Origin: PALSA-1003 sp963741315
GTDB lineage: Bacteria; Pseudomonadota; Gammaproteobacteria; Burkholderiales; Casimicrobiaceae
Direction: 5' to 3'
Assembly: GCA_963741315.1 (NCBI GenBank)
Contig: CAVUHK010000005.1
Span: 62,001 to 126,000, forward strand
DNA: 64,000 nucleotides
Shown: piece after piece, positions 1-9,622 of the stretch
Layout of the letters: the number at the start of each line of letters is the position of its first letter
Numbering within the stretch: the first letter of the stretch is position 1
The notes under the pieces: model-generated
Told to the model about the DNA's origin: nothing
The model's input: the letters and a program-made list of their open reading frames with translations, nothing else
Databases searched by the model: none
Position numbers and translations under genes: made by a program

Positions 1-1775
1 ATGCCTGCGTCGCGAAGCGCCGGCAATATGGCATCGAGGTCGCCCCGCTTGCGCACCAGCACCGCGATGTTGCGCGCGTCGCCTTCGAGCGCTGCCTTTA
101 CCCGCGCTACGACCGTACCCGCTTCCTCGGCCCGGTCACGGCAGATATCCACACTCACTGCTCCCGCCATCTCGGACTCGCGTGCGGCCACTGCCGCCTT
201 GAACGCAACCGCACCGCGGCGCGCATCATCTCTCGCGGGCAACACCTGTTCGAAAGTTTCATTCACCCAGGCCACGAGTTGCGGACGCGAGCGAAAATTG
301 CGTGCCAATACCAGCGGTTCGAGCGGCACCGTGCCGATGCGACGCTTGCGCTGAGCGGCGATGAACAGTGCGACGTCTGCCTGGCGAAATCGATAGATCG
401 ACTGCATCGGATCGCCGACAACGAAGAGTGTGCGTCCGTCGCTGCCATCCCAGCCCGCGGTGAGGCGCTCGATCAGTTCATATTGCGATCGCGAAGTGTC
501 CTGGAACTCGTCGACCAGCAGGTGCTCGATCTGCAGGTCGACCGCCAGTAGCAGGTCACTGGGTGCATCCGCACTGCCCAACGCACCGAGGGCGACGATG
601 GTCGCCTCGCTGAAATCCATCTCAGCGTGTGACGCAAAGACCAGGCGCAGGCGCGCGACGGTGCGCGGAAGTACCTCGCGCAGCGCCTCCACGAATGGCC
701 ACGCGACGTCATCATAGGTCGGTGTCGGCAACACGCGGATGCGCCGCAGCGTCGCGGCCAATCCGGGTTCCTGCGCCAATGCCGCCAGCAGCGATGCCAC
801 TGCAGCCTTGCGCGTGCTGCGTTCTGCATGGCCTGCAGCGGTCGCCTTGCCCTTCGCCGGGAAGCCATGAGTCTTGTTCGGCCCCTTGCGGAATTCGCCG
901 TCGGCGGTGAGCAACCATTCGGCGAATCCTCGCCATTGAGCGAGCGCGGCGACCTTCGCCGGCGGCAGATCGCCGGCGGCTGCTATGGAGGCCAGCGCCT
1001 GGCCGAGCGGATCGTCATCCAGGTTGCGCGCCGCAAAGCGCGCAAGGTCAAGCAGGTCCGGCAGGTGCTGCCTCGGAAAGCTGTCGCGCAGTTCGACCAG
1101 TTCGCCTTCGATTTCCGCGGCCAGCGCTTGTTCCAGCTCACCACGAAGCCGCGCAACGTCGATGCTCATGAACGAGCCGAGCCATTGCTCGCGACGTGCG
1201 AGCATGCGCGCGAGCAGACCGACGACGCGGTCGGCATCATTGTCGAGGTGCCGCAACAGGCGCTGCCAGGCCGGATCGTCTGGCGCGGCCGCGACGAGGT
1301 CTTCGCGTGCCGCCTGCGTGTACAACTGTTCGGCGCGCTCTACCTGGCGCGGAAGCGCGCCGACCTTCGCGGTCAGTGGCGCTTGCCGCATCAGCGCCGT
1401 GCACAGCGCGTCGATGGTTTGAATGCGCAGCCGCGCCGGATGGGCGATCAGGTTCCAGCCCAGCTCGATGTCGCGCCGCAGCGCCGCGCGGGCCAGACGC
1501 CAGGTCGTCGCCGCGTGCGCGTCCTCGGGCATGGACTGGCTGTCGGCGGCGCGCAGCGCGGCGACGATGCGTTCGCGAATTTCGCCGGCGGCCTTGCGAG
1601 TGAAGGTCATTGCCACGATCGCTTCGGGCGGCGAGACGGCGAGCAATGCCAGATAGCGCTGGATGAGCAATTCGGTCTTGCCCGAGCCAGCCGGAGCCTG
1701 CACGATGAACGACCGGCTCACATCGAGCGCCACTTCCCGCGCCGCGGCGTCACGCATGCCGCTGGCGTCATTCAT
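1..1775 (-). CDS. UvrD/RecB-type ATP-dependent helicase, AddA-like (3' part outside window)
   Basis: Superfamily 1 DNA helicase that should unwind broken DNA ends together with the nuclease encoded just upstream. The 591 visible residues hold the family motifs in order: Walker A APAGSGKT (about 28-34), motif Ia AMTFTRKAAGEIRERI (about 55-70), motif II LLVDEFQDTS (about 415-425), motif III VVGDPMQSIYRFRQAD (about 450-467) and a motif IV-like NFRSRP. The frame is open to base 1, so the C-terminal half, including the later helicase motifs and any RecB-like nuclease domain, is not visible. The ATG at 1775 overlaps the stop of the upstream nuclease gene by 8 bases (ATGAATGA), which points to translational coupling. 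Known: such pairs act in place of RecBCD/AddAB in many proteobacteria. Inference: double-strand-break repair. Confidence 0.93.
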   Translation of the reverse strand, partial: MNDASGMRDAAAREVALDVSRSFIVQAPAGSGKTELLIQRYLALLAVSPPEAIVAMTFTRKAAGEIRERIVAALRAADSQSMPEDAHAATTWRLARAALRRDIELGWNLIAHPARLRIQTIDALCTALMRQAPLTAKVGALPRQVERAEQLYTQAAREDLVAAAPDDPAWQRLLRHLDNDADRVVGLLARMLARREQWLGSFMSIDVARLRGELEQALAAEIEGELVELRDSFPRQHLPDLLDLARFAARNLDDDPLGQALASIAAAGDLPPAKVAALAQWRGFAEWLLTADGEFRKGPNKTHGFPAKGKATAAGHAERSTRKAAVASLLAALAQEPGLAATLRRIRVLPTPTYDDVAWPFVEALREVLPRTVARLRLVFASHAEMDFSEATIVALGALGSADAPSDLLLAVDLQIEHLLVDEFQDTSRSQYELIERLTAGWDGSDGRTLFVVGDPMQSIYRFRQADVALFIAAQRKRRIGTVPLEPLVLARNFRSRPQLVAWVNETFEQVLPARDDARRGAVAFKAAVAARESEMAGAVSVDICRDRAEEAGTVVARVKAALEGDARNIAVLVRKRGDLDAILPALRDAG

Positions 1776-4446
1776 CGGTGACAACCTCGTCGTCGGCCCG
1801 GATGACCGCCTCGATCCTGCACAGCGCCTGCAAACCGCAGTTCCTGCATGGCGACGGACGCTCGCGCGGCGTCACCGCCGCCCAGCCGGCAGCGATCTCG
1901 GCGGCGAGCGCGCCGAGGTGCTTGCTCCACCACGTCTCGATCGCGTTCCAGCCGGCAAATTCGCCGATCTTCGACACGTCAGTGAGTTCGGGCCACGCCC
2001 TTGCATCGGCGCTGATGCCGCGCACCGCGATGGCGTCGGGACGCAGCTGCGCGTACGCCAGTGCGCGGATCGGCGGTGCCGCGGTGACAGCGCTGCGGGC
2101 CAGTGCATACAGGCCGAGCTGCGTCGCGCGTGGACGTTCGGCGAACCATTGTGGCAGCGACTCGGCCAGTCCGGTCTTGTAGTCGATGATCGCCTCGCCG
2201 CCATCACCCAGTGCATCGATGCGATCGAGGCGCATGTTGAATTCGAGTCCTGCGAGCTTGATGCTGGTCTTGTATTCGGTACCGATGACGGCGAAGGGTG
2301 GTCGCGCGAGCTCGACGGCGAGCCACGGCACGACAAGCGCGGCGATGCGCTGCGCTTCGATGGCGCGCACCGCCGCCGGCAGGTTCTGCCACCGCGCCTG
2401 GGGCAGCTCGCCACACGCCTTCGCAACCGCCGCGTCGATCTGCGCCCTGACCGCGCCTTCGTCGAGTGCCTGCAACGTAGAGCGATCGCGCAAGCCGGTC
2501 CACAAGGCAGCCATCGTCGCGTGAACGAGCTTGCCGCGCTCGGCGTAGGAGAGCCCTTCGGAGAGCACCGGCCAGGGTTCGGCGTCGAGGCGATATCGCG
2601 CGACGGCCTGGAATGGGCAATCGCTTTGCGAGCCAACGATGTGCGAACCACCTGGAGCACGGCTGCCGGGCTCGATCGTCGGTGCGCGCTCGTCGGTGAC
2701 GCGCAGGAGCGTCGCGCTGTCGGCGATTGCGGCGGTCCATCGCGGCTCAACGGCAGTGGCGGCCAACTCGACATATTCAAGCAACAGCGCCGAGGGCGAC
2801 TGCACATGTTCATCGACGCGCGCGGCGGAACTGAACACGACCAGCGGCGCCGCGACCGCGAATTGGCGGGTCAACTGCCGCGCACGCTCGAGCTCCCAAT
2901 CAGCGCTCGCATGCGGCACCTGCCGGGCACGCTGCCAGGCGCGAGGCAGCAAAGGATTGGGACTCGGCGCCGCGGGCCAAGCGTCCGCGGTCAGGCCCGC
3001 CACCCACAGCGCATCGAAATCGAGTCCGGAACCTTCGAGCACGCCCAGCAACTGGATTGGCGCAGCGCCGCCTTCCGGCTGGAACACGCGTTCCTGAACC
3101 AGCGCGCGCAACATGCCAACGGCAGCGCCGCGGCCGAGCATCGGCGTGACAACGCCCAGGCGGGCAAATTCGGCGAGCAGCGCGTCCCAGGCACTTCGCG
3201 CCTGGTACTCGCCGCTATCGAGCGCGACATCCTCCAGCCACCCGGCGGCGACCAGCCATGAGCGCCAGTCGTCGGTCCATGCGCGTGGGGTCGCGCTTGC
3301 GCCGGTGCGCAATGCCGCGCGACCATTGCGCCAACGCTGCGCCAGTTTCGCGTCACGTGCCTTCAGCGCTTCAATGGCATCGACGAGCGTCGCGTCGCGC
3401 CGACCTTCCTCGAGCCAGTCACGTTCGATGCGGGCGCGATCGACCCATCCGGTCGCCGCACCCGCAAGATACGGCGAACGCAGCAATGCGGCCGCGTCGT
3501 GCGCGGGAAGTCCCGTAGTGGCCAGCGCAAGCAAATCCAGCGCGCAGTGCACCAGTGGAACGTCGGCGAGCGGCTCGCCCAGCGACACCTCGTAGGGTTT
3601 GTGCGCGGCGCCCGATCCAGGAAGCAGACTCTCCGGGCACAGGACCTCATCGGCCAGCGCAACGATTTCGCTGCGATGCTGTGCGAGGTCTTCGATCACG
3701 ATCCCGATTCTCGATTTTGGTCGCACGCTCGCCTGCGTTCGTGCCCAGGACAGTGCTGCAAGCCATTCGTCGTTCGGTGTTGCGGCAGTCGTCCGCTGCG
3801 CCAGCGACACCCGATCGGTCTTCGCCTCGAGTCGATCGACGGTGCAGCCGGCGCTGGCCAGCGCCGCGATCAACCGCTCTTGCTGCGGGCTGAATTCCAG
3901 GAAGCCGACGAACAGGATTTGCGACGACGCGGCCGCGATGCCCGCTGCGTGTGTCGCGAGCAGGTCGGGCAACTGTGCGCTGTCGATGGCCTTCGCCTGC
4001 TGCAAGAGACGCAGGTACGCCTCTGCCCACGCGGCAAAGGTGGCAGCATCGTCGAGGTCTGCGCCATCACGCCGCCAGGCGCGCCAGCTTTCGCCGCCGC
4101 TGCCCCAGCCATGCAGCAATGCCCAGGCTTCTGCGGCGCTGCGCGCCGCGCCCGGTGCGTCGAGCAACTTCACTTGGGAGTCCAATACCACGCGTTGCCA
4201 TAGGCACGCGCTTTGCGCAGGCGACAGGAGCTGTGCCGGCGTGCGGGTCGCGTCGGCTTCCGTCCACCGCTCCCACATCGCCTCCAGCCAAGCGGCATAC
4301 GGCAGCACCATCGCGCTGATCCATGCGCGTCGACCGGCCATGCGTTGGCCGTCGTCGAATTCCTGATGCAGGCGTCGCGCGAGGCGGCGGTTGGGCGTGA
4401 TCACCGTTGCGCCAGCGGCGAGCGCAACGTGCAAGGCGGAGGTCAT
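1768..4446 (-). CDS. PD-(D/E)XK nuclease, TIGR03623-like DNA repair protein (AddB-like partner)
   Basis: Protein of 892 residues that probably forms the second subunit of a helicase-nuclease complex with the UvrD-type helicase downstream. The N-terminus (VITPNRRLARRL) matches the inactivated-helicase start of TIGR03623 proteins. The C-terminal nuclease domain shows IIDYKTG near residue 752. A cysteine in SDCPFQAVARYRL near 609 and CRNCGLQALC near 867-877 fit the four-cysteine iron-sulfur staple of AddB-type nucleases. I chose the ATG at 4446 because the protein MTSALHVALAAG starts right before the conserved block; an in-frame extension of 42 residues upstream looks non-conserved and lies toward the divergent neighbour. 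Family assignment is by motif reading; the role in end resection is inferred. Confidence 0.88.
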   Translation of the reverse strand: MTSALHVALAAGATVITPNRRLARRLHQEFDDGQRMAGRRAWISAMVLPYAAWLEAMWERWTEADATRTPAQLLSPAQSACLWQRVVLDSQVKLLDAPGAARSAAEAWALLHGWGSGGESWRAWRRDGADLDDAATFAAWAEAYLRLLQQAKAIDSAQLPDLLATHAAGIAAASSQILFVGFLEFSPQQERLIAALASAGCTVDRLEAKTDRVSLAQRTTAATPNDEWLAALSWARTQASVRPKSRIGIVIEDLAQHRSEIVALADEVLCPESLLPGSGAAHKPYEVSLGEPLADVPLVHCALDLLALATTGLPAHDAAALLRSPYLAGAATGWVDRARIERDWLEEGRRDATLVDAIEALKARDAKLAQRWRNGRAALRTGASATPRAWTDDWRSWLVAAGWLEDVALDSGEYQARSAWDALLAEFARLGVVTPMLGRGAAVGMLRALVQERVFQPEGGAAPIQLLGVLEGSGLDFDALWVAGLTADAWPAAPSPNPLLPRAWQRARQVPHASADWELERARQLTRQFAVAAPLVVFSSAARVDEHVQSPSALLLEYVELAATAVEPRWTAAIADSATLLRVTDERAPTIEPGSRAPGGSHIVGSQSDCPFQAVARYRLDAEPWPVLSEGLSYAERGKLVHATMAALWTGLRDRSTLQALDEGAVRAQIDAAVAKACGELPQARWQNLPAAVRAIEAQRIAALVVPWLAVELARPPFAVIGTEYKTSIKLAGLEFNMRLDRIDALGDGGEAIIDYKTGLAESLPQWFAERPRATQLGLYALARSAVTAAPPIRALAYAQLRPDAIAVRGISADARAWPELTDVSKIGEFAGWNAIETWWSKHLGALAAEIAAGWAAVTPRERPSPCRNCGLQALCRIEAVIRADDEVVTDE

Positions 4447-4588
4447 GGACGCAATGGTAGCCGATGGCCGCAAGTGCTCAGCGGCCTGGCTCGCGTGCTT
4501 GCAGGGAAACGCGTGCATCGGCAAACTCGGCCAATGCGCGGCATCGTCGCGCCGCCCCACCCCACCTTCCAACCACGGAGGCAGTCCG

Positions 4589-4882
4589 ATGGCAGCTTAC
4601 ATACTGGTCAACGTCAAGGTGACCGATCCCGAGCGCTACGCAACCTATCGCCAGCTGGCGCAGGATGCCATCGCGCATCACGGCGGCCGCTACCTGGCGC
4701 GTGGTGGGGAAACTTCAGTGCTGGAGGGAGATTGGACGCCCGACCGCGTCGTCGTGCTGGAATTTCCGACGCTGGAAGCGGCGAAAGTGTTTTACGACTC
4801 GCCTGAGTACCGTGCGGCGCGGGCGGCCCGCGGCGGTGCGGCGACGATGAGCATGGTCGCCGTCGCCGGTACCGGCGCCTAA
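4589..4882 (+). CDS. DUF1330 domain protein
   Basis: Small cytoplasmic protein of 97 residues with the dimeric alpha/beta-barrel pattern of DUF1330: AYILVNVKVTDPERYATY at the start, then HHGGRYLARGG, and WTPDRVVVLEFPTLEAAKVF. The ATG at 4589 follows a good ribosome site (GGAGGC at 4577-4582) and gives the usual length of the family, so the longer in-frame start 66 codons upstream is rejected. The gene is divergent from the nuclease gene and convergent with the next one. The function of the family is not settled; no substrate can be inferred here. Confidence 0.9.
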   Translation: MAAYILVNVKVTDPERYATYRQLAQDAIAHHGGRYLARGGETSVLEGDWTPDRVVVLEFPTLEAAKVFYDSPEYRAARAARGGAATMSMVAVAGTGA

Positions 4883-4888
4883 CTGGCG

Positions 4889-5212
4889 TCAGTCGGCCGC
4901 CAGCGCGACCGCAGGTTCTTCGTGGGGTGTCGCTTCTGGCGCGGCCGGTGACGGCGTCGTCAGCGGCATCTCGACAAGGGTGGGGCCGATGCGGCCGCGG
5001 ACGGCCGCCGTGCGTGCCACTGCGCGCCATTCGCCACACCAGTCGTCATCTCGCACCAGCGGCCAAACGCCCTCGACCTGATACGACTTCTTGGTATTGA
5101 TGGGATTCAGGTGCGGCGAGTGCCGGCGGCACGGCCCCCACATGGTGGCGCGACCGTCGGTGGGGCGCCCCGAGCGCCGGTCGTAGTATTGGCAGTTCAC
5201 GCACTTTTCCAC
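4889..5212 (-). CDS. Conserved hypothetical protein with N-terminal cysteine cluster
   Basis: Protein of 107 residues. The first 60 residues carry four cysteines (CVNC at 4-7, GPC at 28, WCGEW near 59) that could bind zinc or another metal. The rest, from about residue 70, is an Ala/Pro/Glu-rich tail that looks disordered. No signal peptide or membrane segment is visible. It ends 7 bases from the convergent DUF1330 gene. I do not recognise a named family, so no function is given. Confidence 0.7.
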   Translation of the reverse strand: MEKCVNCQYYDRRSGRPTDGRATMWGPCRRHSPHLNPINTKKSYQVEGVWPLVRDDDWCGEWRAVARTAAVRGRIGPTLVEMPLTTPSPAAPEATPHEEPAVALAAD

Positions 5213-5583
5213 GCTAGCTTCCCCTCTTTCCAGGCGCCGTTGCCGGCAGGTATTGCACCAAACGATCTATCTCTCATCACGTCGGAATGCTGCCACGAAG
5301 CCGCAGCGCCCCGCGTCATCCTGACGGCTGATGCATTCGGTCTAGTTGGTGAACGCTCCTTCGCAATCGCCTCAGATCTGCAGTGCAGGAACACTGCGGC
5401 GACCGGTCGTGCCGGGCAGGAGACGCGAGCGCGACAGCGGTCTGCGTACCGGTCCAGCATGGCGTCGGGCACGCGCCAGCAAAGCCGACTGCGGCCGCAG
5501 GCGCGCGCGCGAAGGCGCGCGGTGATAGGGCTCGCAGCGATAGCCAGCTCGCGCGACCGCAGGCCTCGCCTGTGGCAGCGCTT
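5213..5583. other. Intergenic stretch without a recognisable gene
   Basis: These 371 bases lie between two leftward genes. Open frames exist on both strands, but their translations are Arg/Ala/Ser-rich and look like GC-rich shadow frames. No tRNA, strong terminator or repeat was seen. It probably holds the promoter of the downstream cysteine-rich protein. Confidence 0.5.
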
Positions 5584-5901
5584 TCATGCAGCCCACGCGC
5601 TAATCGCGGCGATAAGGGGTGCGGGTACGTCCTGGACGCGGCGCGGCAAGCGCGTGACCTGCGAGTCGAGATCGGCACGCAATTCGCGGTCGGCTTCGGC
5701 GGCTATGGCCTGCAGTTGTGCGTCGTAGGCCTCGCGCAGGCCCGCATCCGACAGGATCAGGTAGGCGGCGTTGATCATGCGGACCAGCGCCGGATCGGTA
5801 TGTCCGTTCAGGCGCTGGCGAATATTCTGATAGGCGGCTTCGATACGGGCGGTCGAGGCACCCGGCGGAAGGTCCAGATAGTCGTAATGGGTATAGTCCA
5901 T
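5584..5901 (-). CDS. J-domain-like protein with altered HPD motif
   Basis: Protein of 105 residues whose first 65 residues follow the DnaJ J-domain plan: YDYLDLPPGASTARIEAAYQ for helices I-II, then INAAYLILSDAGLREAYDAQL for helices III-IV. The loop that normally reads HPD reads GHTDPAL (His34, Thr35, Asp36) and is short. Known: the HPD tripeptide is needed to stimulate the ATPase of DnaK/Hsp70. Inference: this protein may not be a normal co-chaperone. The ATG at 5901 follows a strong AAGGAG site, which supports the start. The C-terminal 35 residues are not recognised. Confidence 0.78.
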   Translation of the reverse strand: MDYTHYDYLDLPPGASTARIEAAYQNIRQRLNGHTDPALVRMINAAYLILSDAGLREAYDAQLQAIAAEADRELRADLDSQVTRLPRRVQDVPAPLIAAISAWAA

Positions 5902-6123
5902 TGCCAGCTCCTTCTAGGCAGCGCCGACAGGGGTCGGTGGATTGCCTTCGCCAAGCTGTTTGCAACATCCATGCCATGCCCCAGGACGACCTTGGAAATG
6001 CAATCAAGTCCTTGATTTCGTTTCGTGCGAGCTTGCACTGTAGTACGCAGGCAAGGTAGTAGGCTGCAGTGTCGCGCTCGGTTGCCGCCTGCCGCTGCCG
6101 CCCTGCGGCAATGCGCTCCGGGA

Positions 6124-6969
6124 CTACAGCATTCCCAGCGGAACCGACCCCTTGGGAGCGGGAAACAGCACGGCCAACTCGGCCATCGTCGACGCCTCGA
6201 GCTTGAGGTCCGCTGCGGCTCGAATGTAACGTACATGCGCTGGGTCGCTCGCCTTGGGAATGACCGAGACACCGGGTTGTGCGAGCAGCCATGCCAGCGC
6301 GATCTCGGCAGGGGTCACCCCCAGCCGCGCCGCGAGCGCAACCAGGCCACGGTGGCGCAACAGCCTGCCCTGGTCGATCGGGGAATACGCCATTAGCGCG
6401 ATGCTTTTGGCGCGGCACAGTGGCAACAGGTCCCATTCGATGCCGCGGCTTGCTAGGTGATAGAGAACCTGGTTCGCGGCGCAGTGCTGGCCGCCGTCGA
6501 TGCCCAGCAGCTCGCGCATGTCGGCCGCATCGAAATTCGAGACACCCCAATGCCGGATTCTGCCCTCGGCGCGCAGCGCTTCGAACGCCGCGACGGTTTG
6601 CGCAAGCGGAACGTCGCCGCGCCAGTGCAGCAGATACAGATCGAGATAGTCGGTGCGCAGGCGCGTGAGGCTGCGCATACACGCAGCCACCGCGTCGCGC
6701 CGCCCAGCGTTATGCGGATAGACCTTGCTGACCACGAATACCTGCTCGCGTCGGCCGGCGATGGCGTCGGCGACGATGGCCTCGGCGCCGCCATCGCCAT
6801 ACATTTCCGCGGTATCGATCAGTTCAAGGCCCAGCGACAGCCCCAGTTGCAGCGCCGCGACCTCGCGTTCGCGCAGCCCGGCGCGCTCCCCCATGCGCCA
6901 GGTGCCCATGCCCAGCGCGGGCATGAGCGCGCCGGAGGGCAATGTCAATTGCGGCAATCCAGTGGCCAC
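6124..6969 (-). CDS. Aldo/keto reductase
   Basis: NADPH-dependent oxidoreductase of the AKR superfamily, about 281 residues. The catalytic tetrad is visible: Asp and Tyr in DTAEMYG, Lys in VVSKVYP and His in LLHWRG. The phosphate-binding part IPKASDPAHVR lies near the C-terminus, and the start of the barrel reads MPALGMGTWRMGE. The GTG at 6969 gives the usual short N-terminus; a TTG at 6984 is also possible. The gene is divergent from the molybdopterin oxidoreductase. The substrate cannot be read from the sequence. Confidence 0.9.
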   Translation of the reverse strand: MATGLPQLTLPSGALMPALGMGTWRMGERAGLREREVAALQLGLSLGLELIDTAEMYGDGGAEAIVADAIAGRREQVFVVSKVYPHNAGRRDAVAACMRSLTRLRTDYLDLYLLHWRGDVPLAQTVAAFEALRAEGRIRHWGVSNFDAADMRELLGIDGGQHCAANQVLYHLASRGIEWDLLPLCRAKSIALMAYSPIDQGRLLRHRGLVALAARLGVTPAEIALAWLLAQPGVSVIPKASDPAHVRYIRAAADLKLEASTMAELAVLFPAPKGSVPLGML

Positions 6970-7064
6970 GAATGCGGATGCCAAAACAGGGAGTCGTAAC
7001 GATACCGCAATCGGCGCGGCGCGATCCCGGGTTTACAATCAGGCTTCGAAACTACGCCAATACC

Positions 7065-9159
7065 ATGCCCCTCGATCGCACCAACGCTCCAGCCCCATTG
7101 CGCACCGTCGTGCACGCAGCCTGCCCGCACGATTGCCCCGACACCTGCGGCATGCTGGTGACGGTCGAGAACGGTCGCGCCATCGAAATCGCGGGCGACC
7201 CATCGCATCCGACGACACGCGGCACGCTGTGCACCAAGGTGGCAAGGTACCTGGATCGTACCTACTCCGACCAGCGCGTCCTGCATCCGCTTCGCCGCAT
7301 CGGGCGCAAGGGTGAAGGCCGATTCGAGCGCATCAGCTGGGACGAAGCGCTGACAACGATTGCCGAGCGCTTCAAGGCTATCGCAGCGTCTGCCGATGGG
7401 CCACAGGCGATCCTGCCCTACAGCTACGCGGGCACCATGGGATTGCTCCAGTACGCCTCGATGGACCGGCGGTTCTTCCACAAGCTCGGCGCTTCACTGC
7501 TCGACCGCACCATCTGTTCGAGCGCCGGAAAGGCTGGCTATGCGGCGACCATCGGCGCATCGATCGGCACCGATCTCGAGCAGTTCGAGCATTCCCGACT
7601 GATCCTGATCTGGGGCTCGAATCCGATCGTTTCCAACCTGCACCTCTGGAGCCGCGTGCAGGAGGCCAAACGACGCGGTGCGAAACTCATCGCCATCGAT
7701 CCCTACCGCAGCCAGACTGCCGAGAAGTGCCACGTGCATCTGGCGCTGCTGCCAGGCACCGATGCCGCGCTGGCGCTGGGCATGATGCACGTACTCATTG
7801 CCGAGGACCTGCTCGACCACGACTACATCGCGCGCTACACGCTTGGCTTCGACGCGCTCAAGCAGCGCGCAGCCGAATATCCGCCGGAGCGCGTCGCGCA
7901 GATCACAGGACTCGAGGCAAGCGCCATCGTGGAGCTCGCGCGCGACTACGGCACCATTCGCCCCGCCGCCATTCGTCTCAACTACGGCATGCAGCGCCAC
8001 GCTGGCGGCGGCATGGCAATGCGCACCGCGGCGTGCCTGCCCGCACTGGTCGGCGCATGGCGCGACCCGGCCGGTGGCGCGCTGCTGTCGTCGAGCGGCA
8101 CGTATCCGATCAACAGCAAGGCGTTGGAGCGGCCCGACCTGATCTGGAACCAGCCGCGCACGATCAACATGTCCAGCATCGGCGACGCCCTGCTCGACGC
8201 CCGCGATCCGCCGCTGCGCGCGCTGTTCGTGTACAACTCGAATCCGGTCGCGGTGGCGCCGCATTCGGCGCGGGTCGTTCGCGGGTTCGCGCGCGAAGAC
8301 CTGTTCTGCGTGGTGCACGACGTGTTCCTCACCGATACGTGCCGACTACGCCGACATCGTGTTGCCAGCGACGACTCAACTGGAGCACGTCGATGTCCAC
8401 ACCTCGTACGGGCACCTGTATGTGCAAGCCAACAACCGCGCCATCGCGCCGCTGGGCGAGGCCAAACCGAACACGGAGGTATTCCGGTTGCTGGCGCAGC
8501 GCATGGGGTTCACCGAGGCGTGCTTCAGCGAAAGCGACGACGACATCGCCCGCAATGCCTTCCTCGCCGATCACCCCCGCGCCGCGGACTTGAACTGGGA
8601 CACGCTGCAAAGCGCGGGTTGGCAACGGCTCAGGGTTCCGACGGCCTATGCGCCCTTTGCGACCGGCAATTTCCCGACGCCGTCGGGCAAGTGCGAGTTC
8701 TACTCGGAAACGCTGGCCCGGCAGGGGCTCGATCCGCTGCCGACCTTCACCCCGCCGCGGGAATCGGTGGCCAGCAATCCTGAACTTGCCCGCAAGTATC
8801 CGCTGGCGATGATCTCGCCGCCGGCGCGCAATGCGCTCAACTCGACCTTCGCCAACCTTCCGGTATTCCTGGAGGCCGAAAAGACGCCGTGGCTGGACAT
8901 CCATCCCGACGACGCGAGCGTGCGCGGCATCGCCGACGGTGACAAGGTGCGGGTGTACAACGACCGCGGTGCATTGCAACTCACCGCGCGTGTCACCGAC
9001 AAGGCGCGGACTGGCGTCGTCGTCGCGCTGTCGATCTGGTGGCGCAAGCTGTCCCCCGATGGCAACAACGCCAACATCCTCACCGGCCAGGCGTTGACCG
9101 ACCTGGGGCGTGCCGCGACGTTCTACGATGTGCTGGTCGAGGTGCGCAAGGTCGGTTGA
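7065..9159 (+). CDS. Molybdopterin oxidoreductase (FdhF/NarB-like), one frameshift
   Basis: Cytoplasmic molybdenum-bis-MGD oxidoreductase. The N-terminal Fe4S4 site is clear: ACPHDCPDTC (Cys20, Cys24, Cys28) and TLCTKV (Cys56). The catalytic region reads RTICSSAGKAGY. After codon FLTDT near base 8339 the family sequence (ADYADIVLPATTQLEH) continues in the next frame; removing the T at 8340 restores one frame of about 697 codons up to the stop at 9157-9159. The second part includes the molybdopterin-dinucleotide binding domain (PLAMISPPARNALNS, DKVRVYNDRG). As written the gene would stop at 8783. It could be a sequencing error or a recent null mutation. The family contains formate dehydrogenases, nitrate reductases and others, and the substrate is not clear. 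Confidence 0.85.
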
Positions 9160-9164
9160 GGCGT

Positions 9165-9192
9165 CGCCGCGATGGCGCGCGGCTGCGCGGCG
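9165..9192. terminator. Candidate bidirectional terminator hairpin
   Basis: CGCCGCG at 9165-9171 pairs with CGCGGCG at 9186-9192 around a 14-base loop, between the ends of two convergent genes. There is no T run on either side, so this is a weak call. Confidence 0.3.
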
Positions 9193-9196
9193 GCCA

Positions 9197-9622
9197 TCAG
9201 TCCAGCAACTCGTAAGACTCCGCAAAAATTGCCGCGGCAACCACGCCGTGGTCGCCTGGGGCGTATTGCACCAGCCAATCACCTGGCTCGCCGTGCAGCG
9301 TGCCGCGATTCGCGTCGAGGGCTACGTCTACGGGCTCGCGCAGCTGCTTGGCCCAGACCAACGTCGGACGCTTGAGGTAGCGGCCGGGCTTGCCCGGTCG
9401 CAGTGGTGCCTGCGGTTCGTAGGTTGCATCGAAGCGCGCGCGCGGAACCGGCCAGCGATCGTCATGGGCGCCGGTGAGCAACGCGTCGCCACGGTGATAC
9501 GCCACCGGTCCCTCGATGGTCGTCAGAGTCCCCTCACCTGCGGCGAACTCCACTGTGACAGCGATTGGCCGCTTGCGAGCTCGTTGCGCGCGAGGATCCG
9601 CGGCGATATCGGCGATGGTCAT
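9197..9622 (-). CDS. PGDYG-like small protein
   Basis: Soluble protein of 141 residues. The C-terminal half carries GDWLVQYAPGDHGVV, which resembles the conserved motif of the PGDYG family (here His replaces Tyr). The first half has RPIAVTVEFAAGEG and LTGAHDDRWPVPRARFDATY. The start ATG overlaps the stop of the upstream membrane-protein gene as ATGA, so the two are very likely translated together and may act together. The biochemical role of PGDYG proteins is not known to me. Confidence 0.65.
   Translation of the reverse strand: MTIADIAADPRAQRARKRPIAVTVEFAAGEGTLTTIEGPVAYHRGDALLTGAHDDRWPVPRARFDATYEPQAPLRPGKPGRYLKRPTLVWAKQLREPVDVALDANRGTLHGEPGDWLVQYAPGDHGVVAAAIFAESYELLD

Noticed and set aside
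1663..3261. Plus-strand open frame of 532 residues antisense to the nuclease gene
   Set aside because: No family pattern, and the opposite strand carries conserved nuclease sequence throughout.
5316..5678. Minus-strand frame of 120 residues
   Set aside because: Composition is Arg/Ala/Ser-rich and it overlaps the J-domain gene in another frame; no ribosome site or family pattern.
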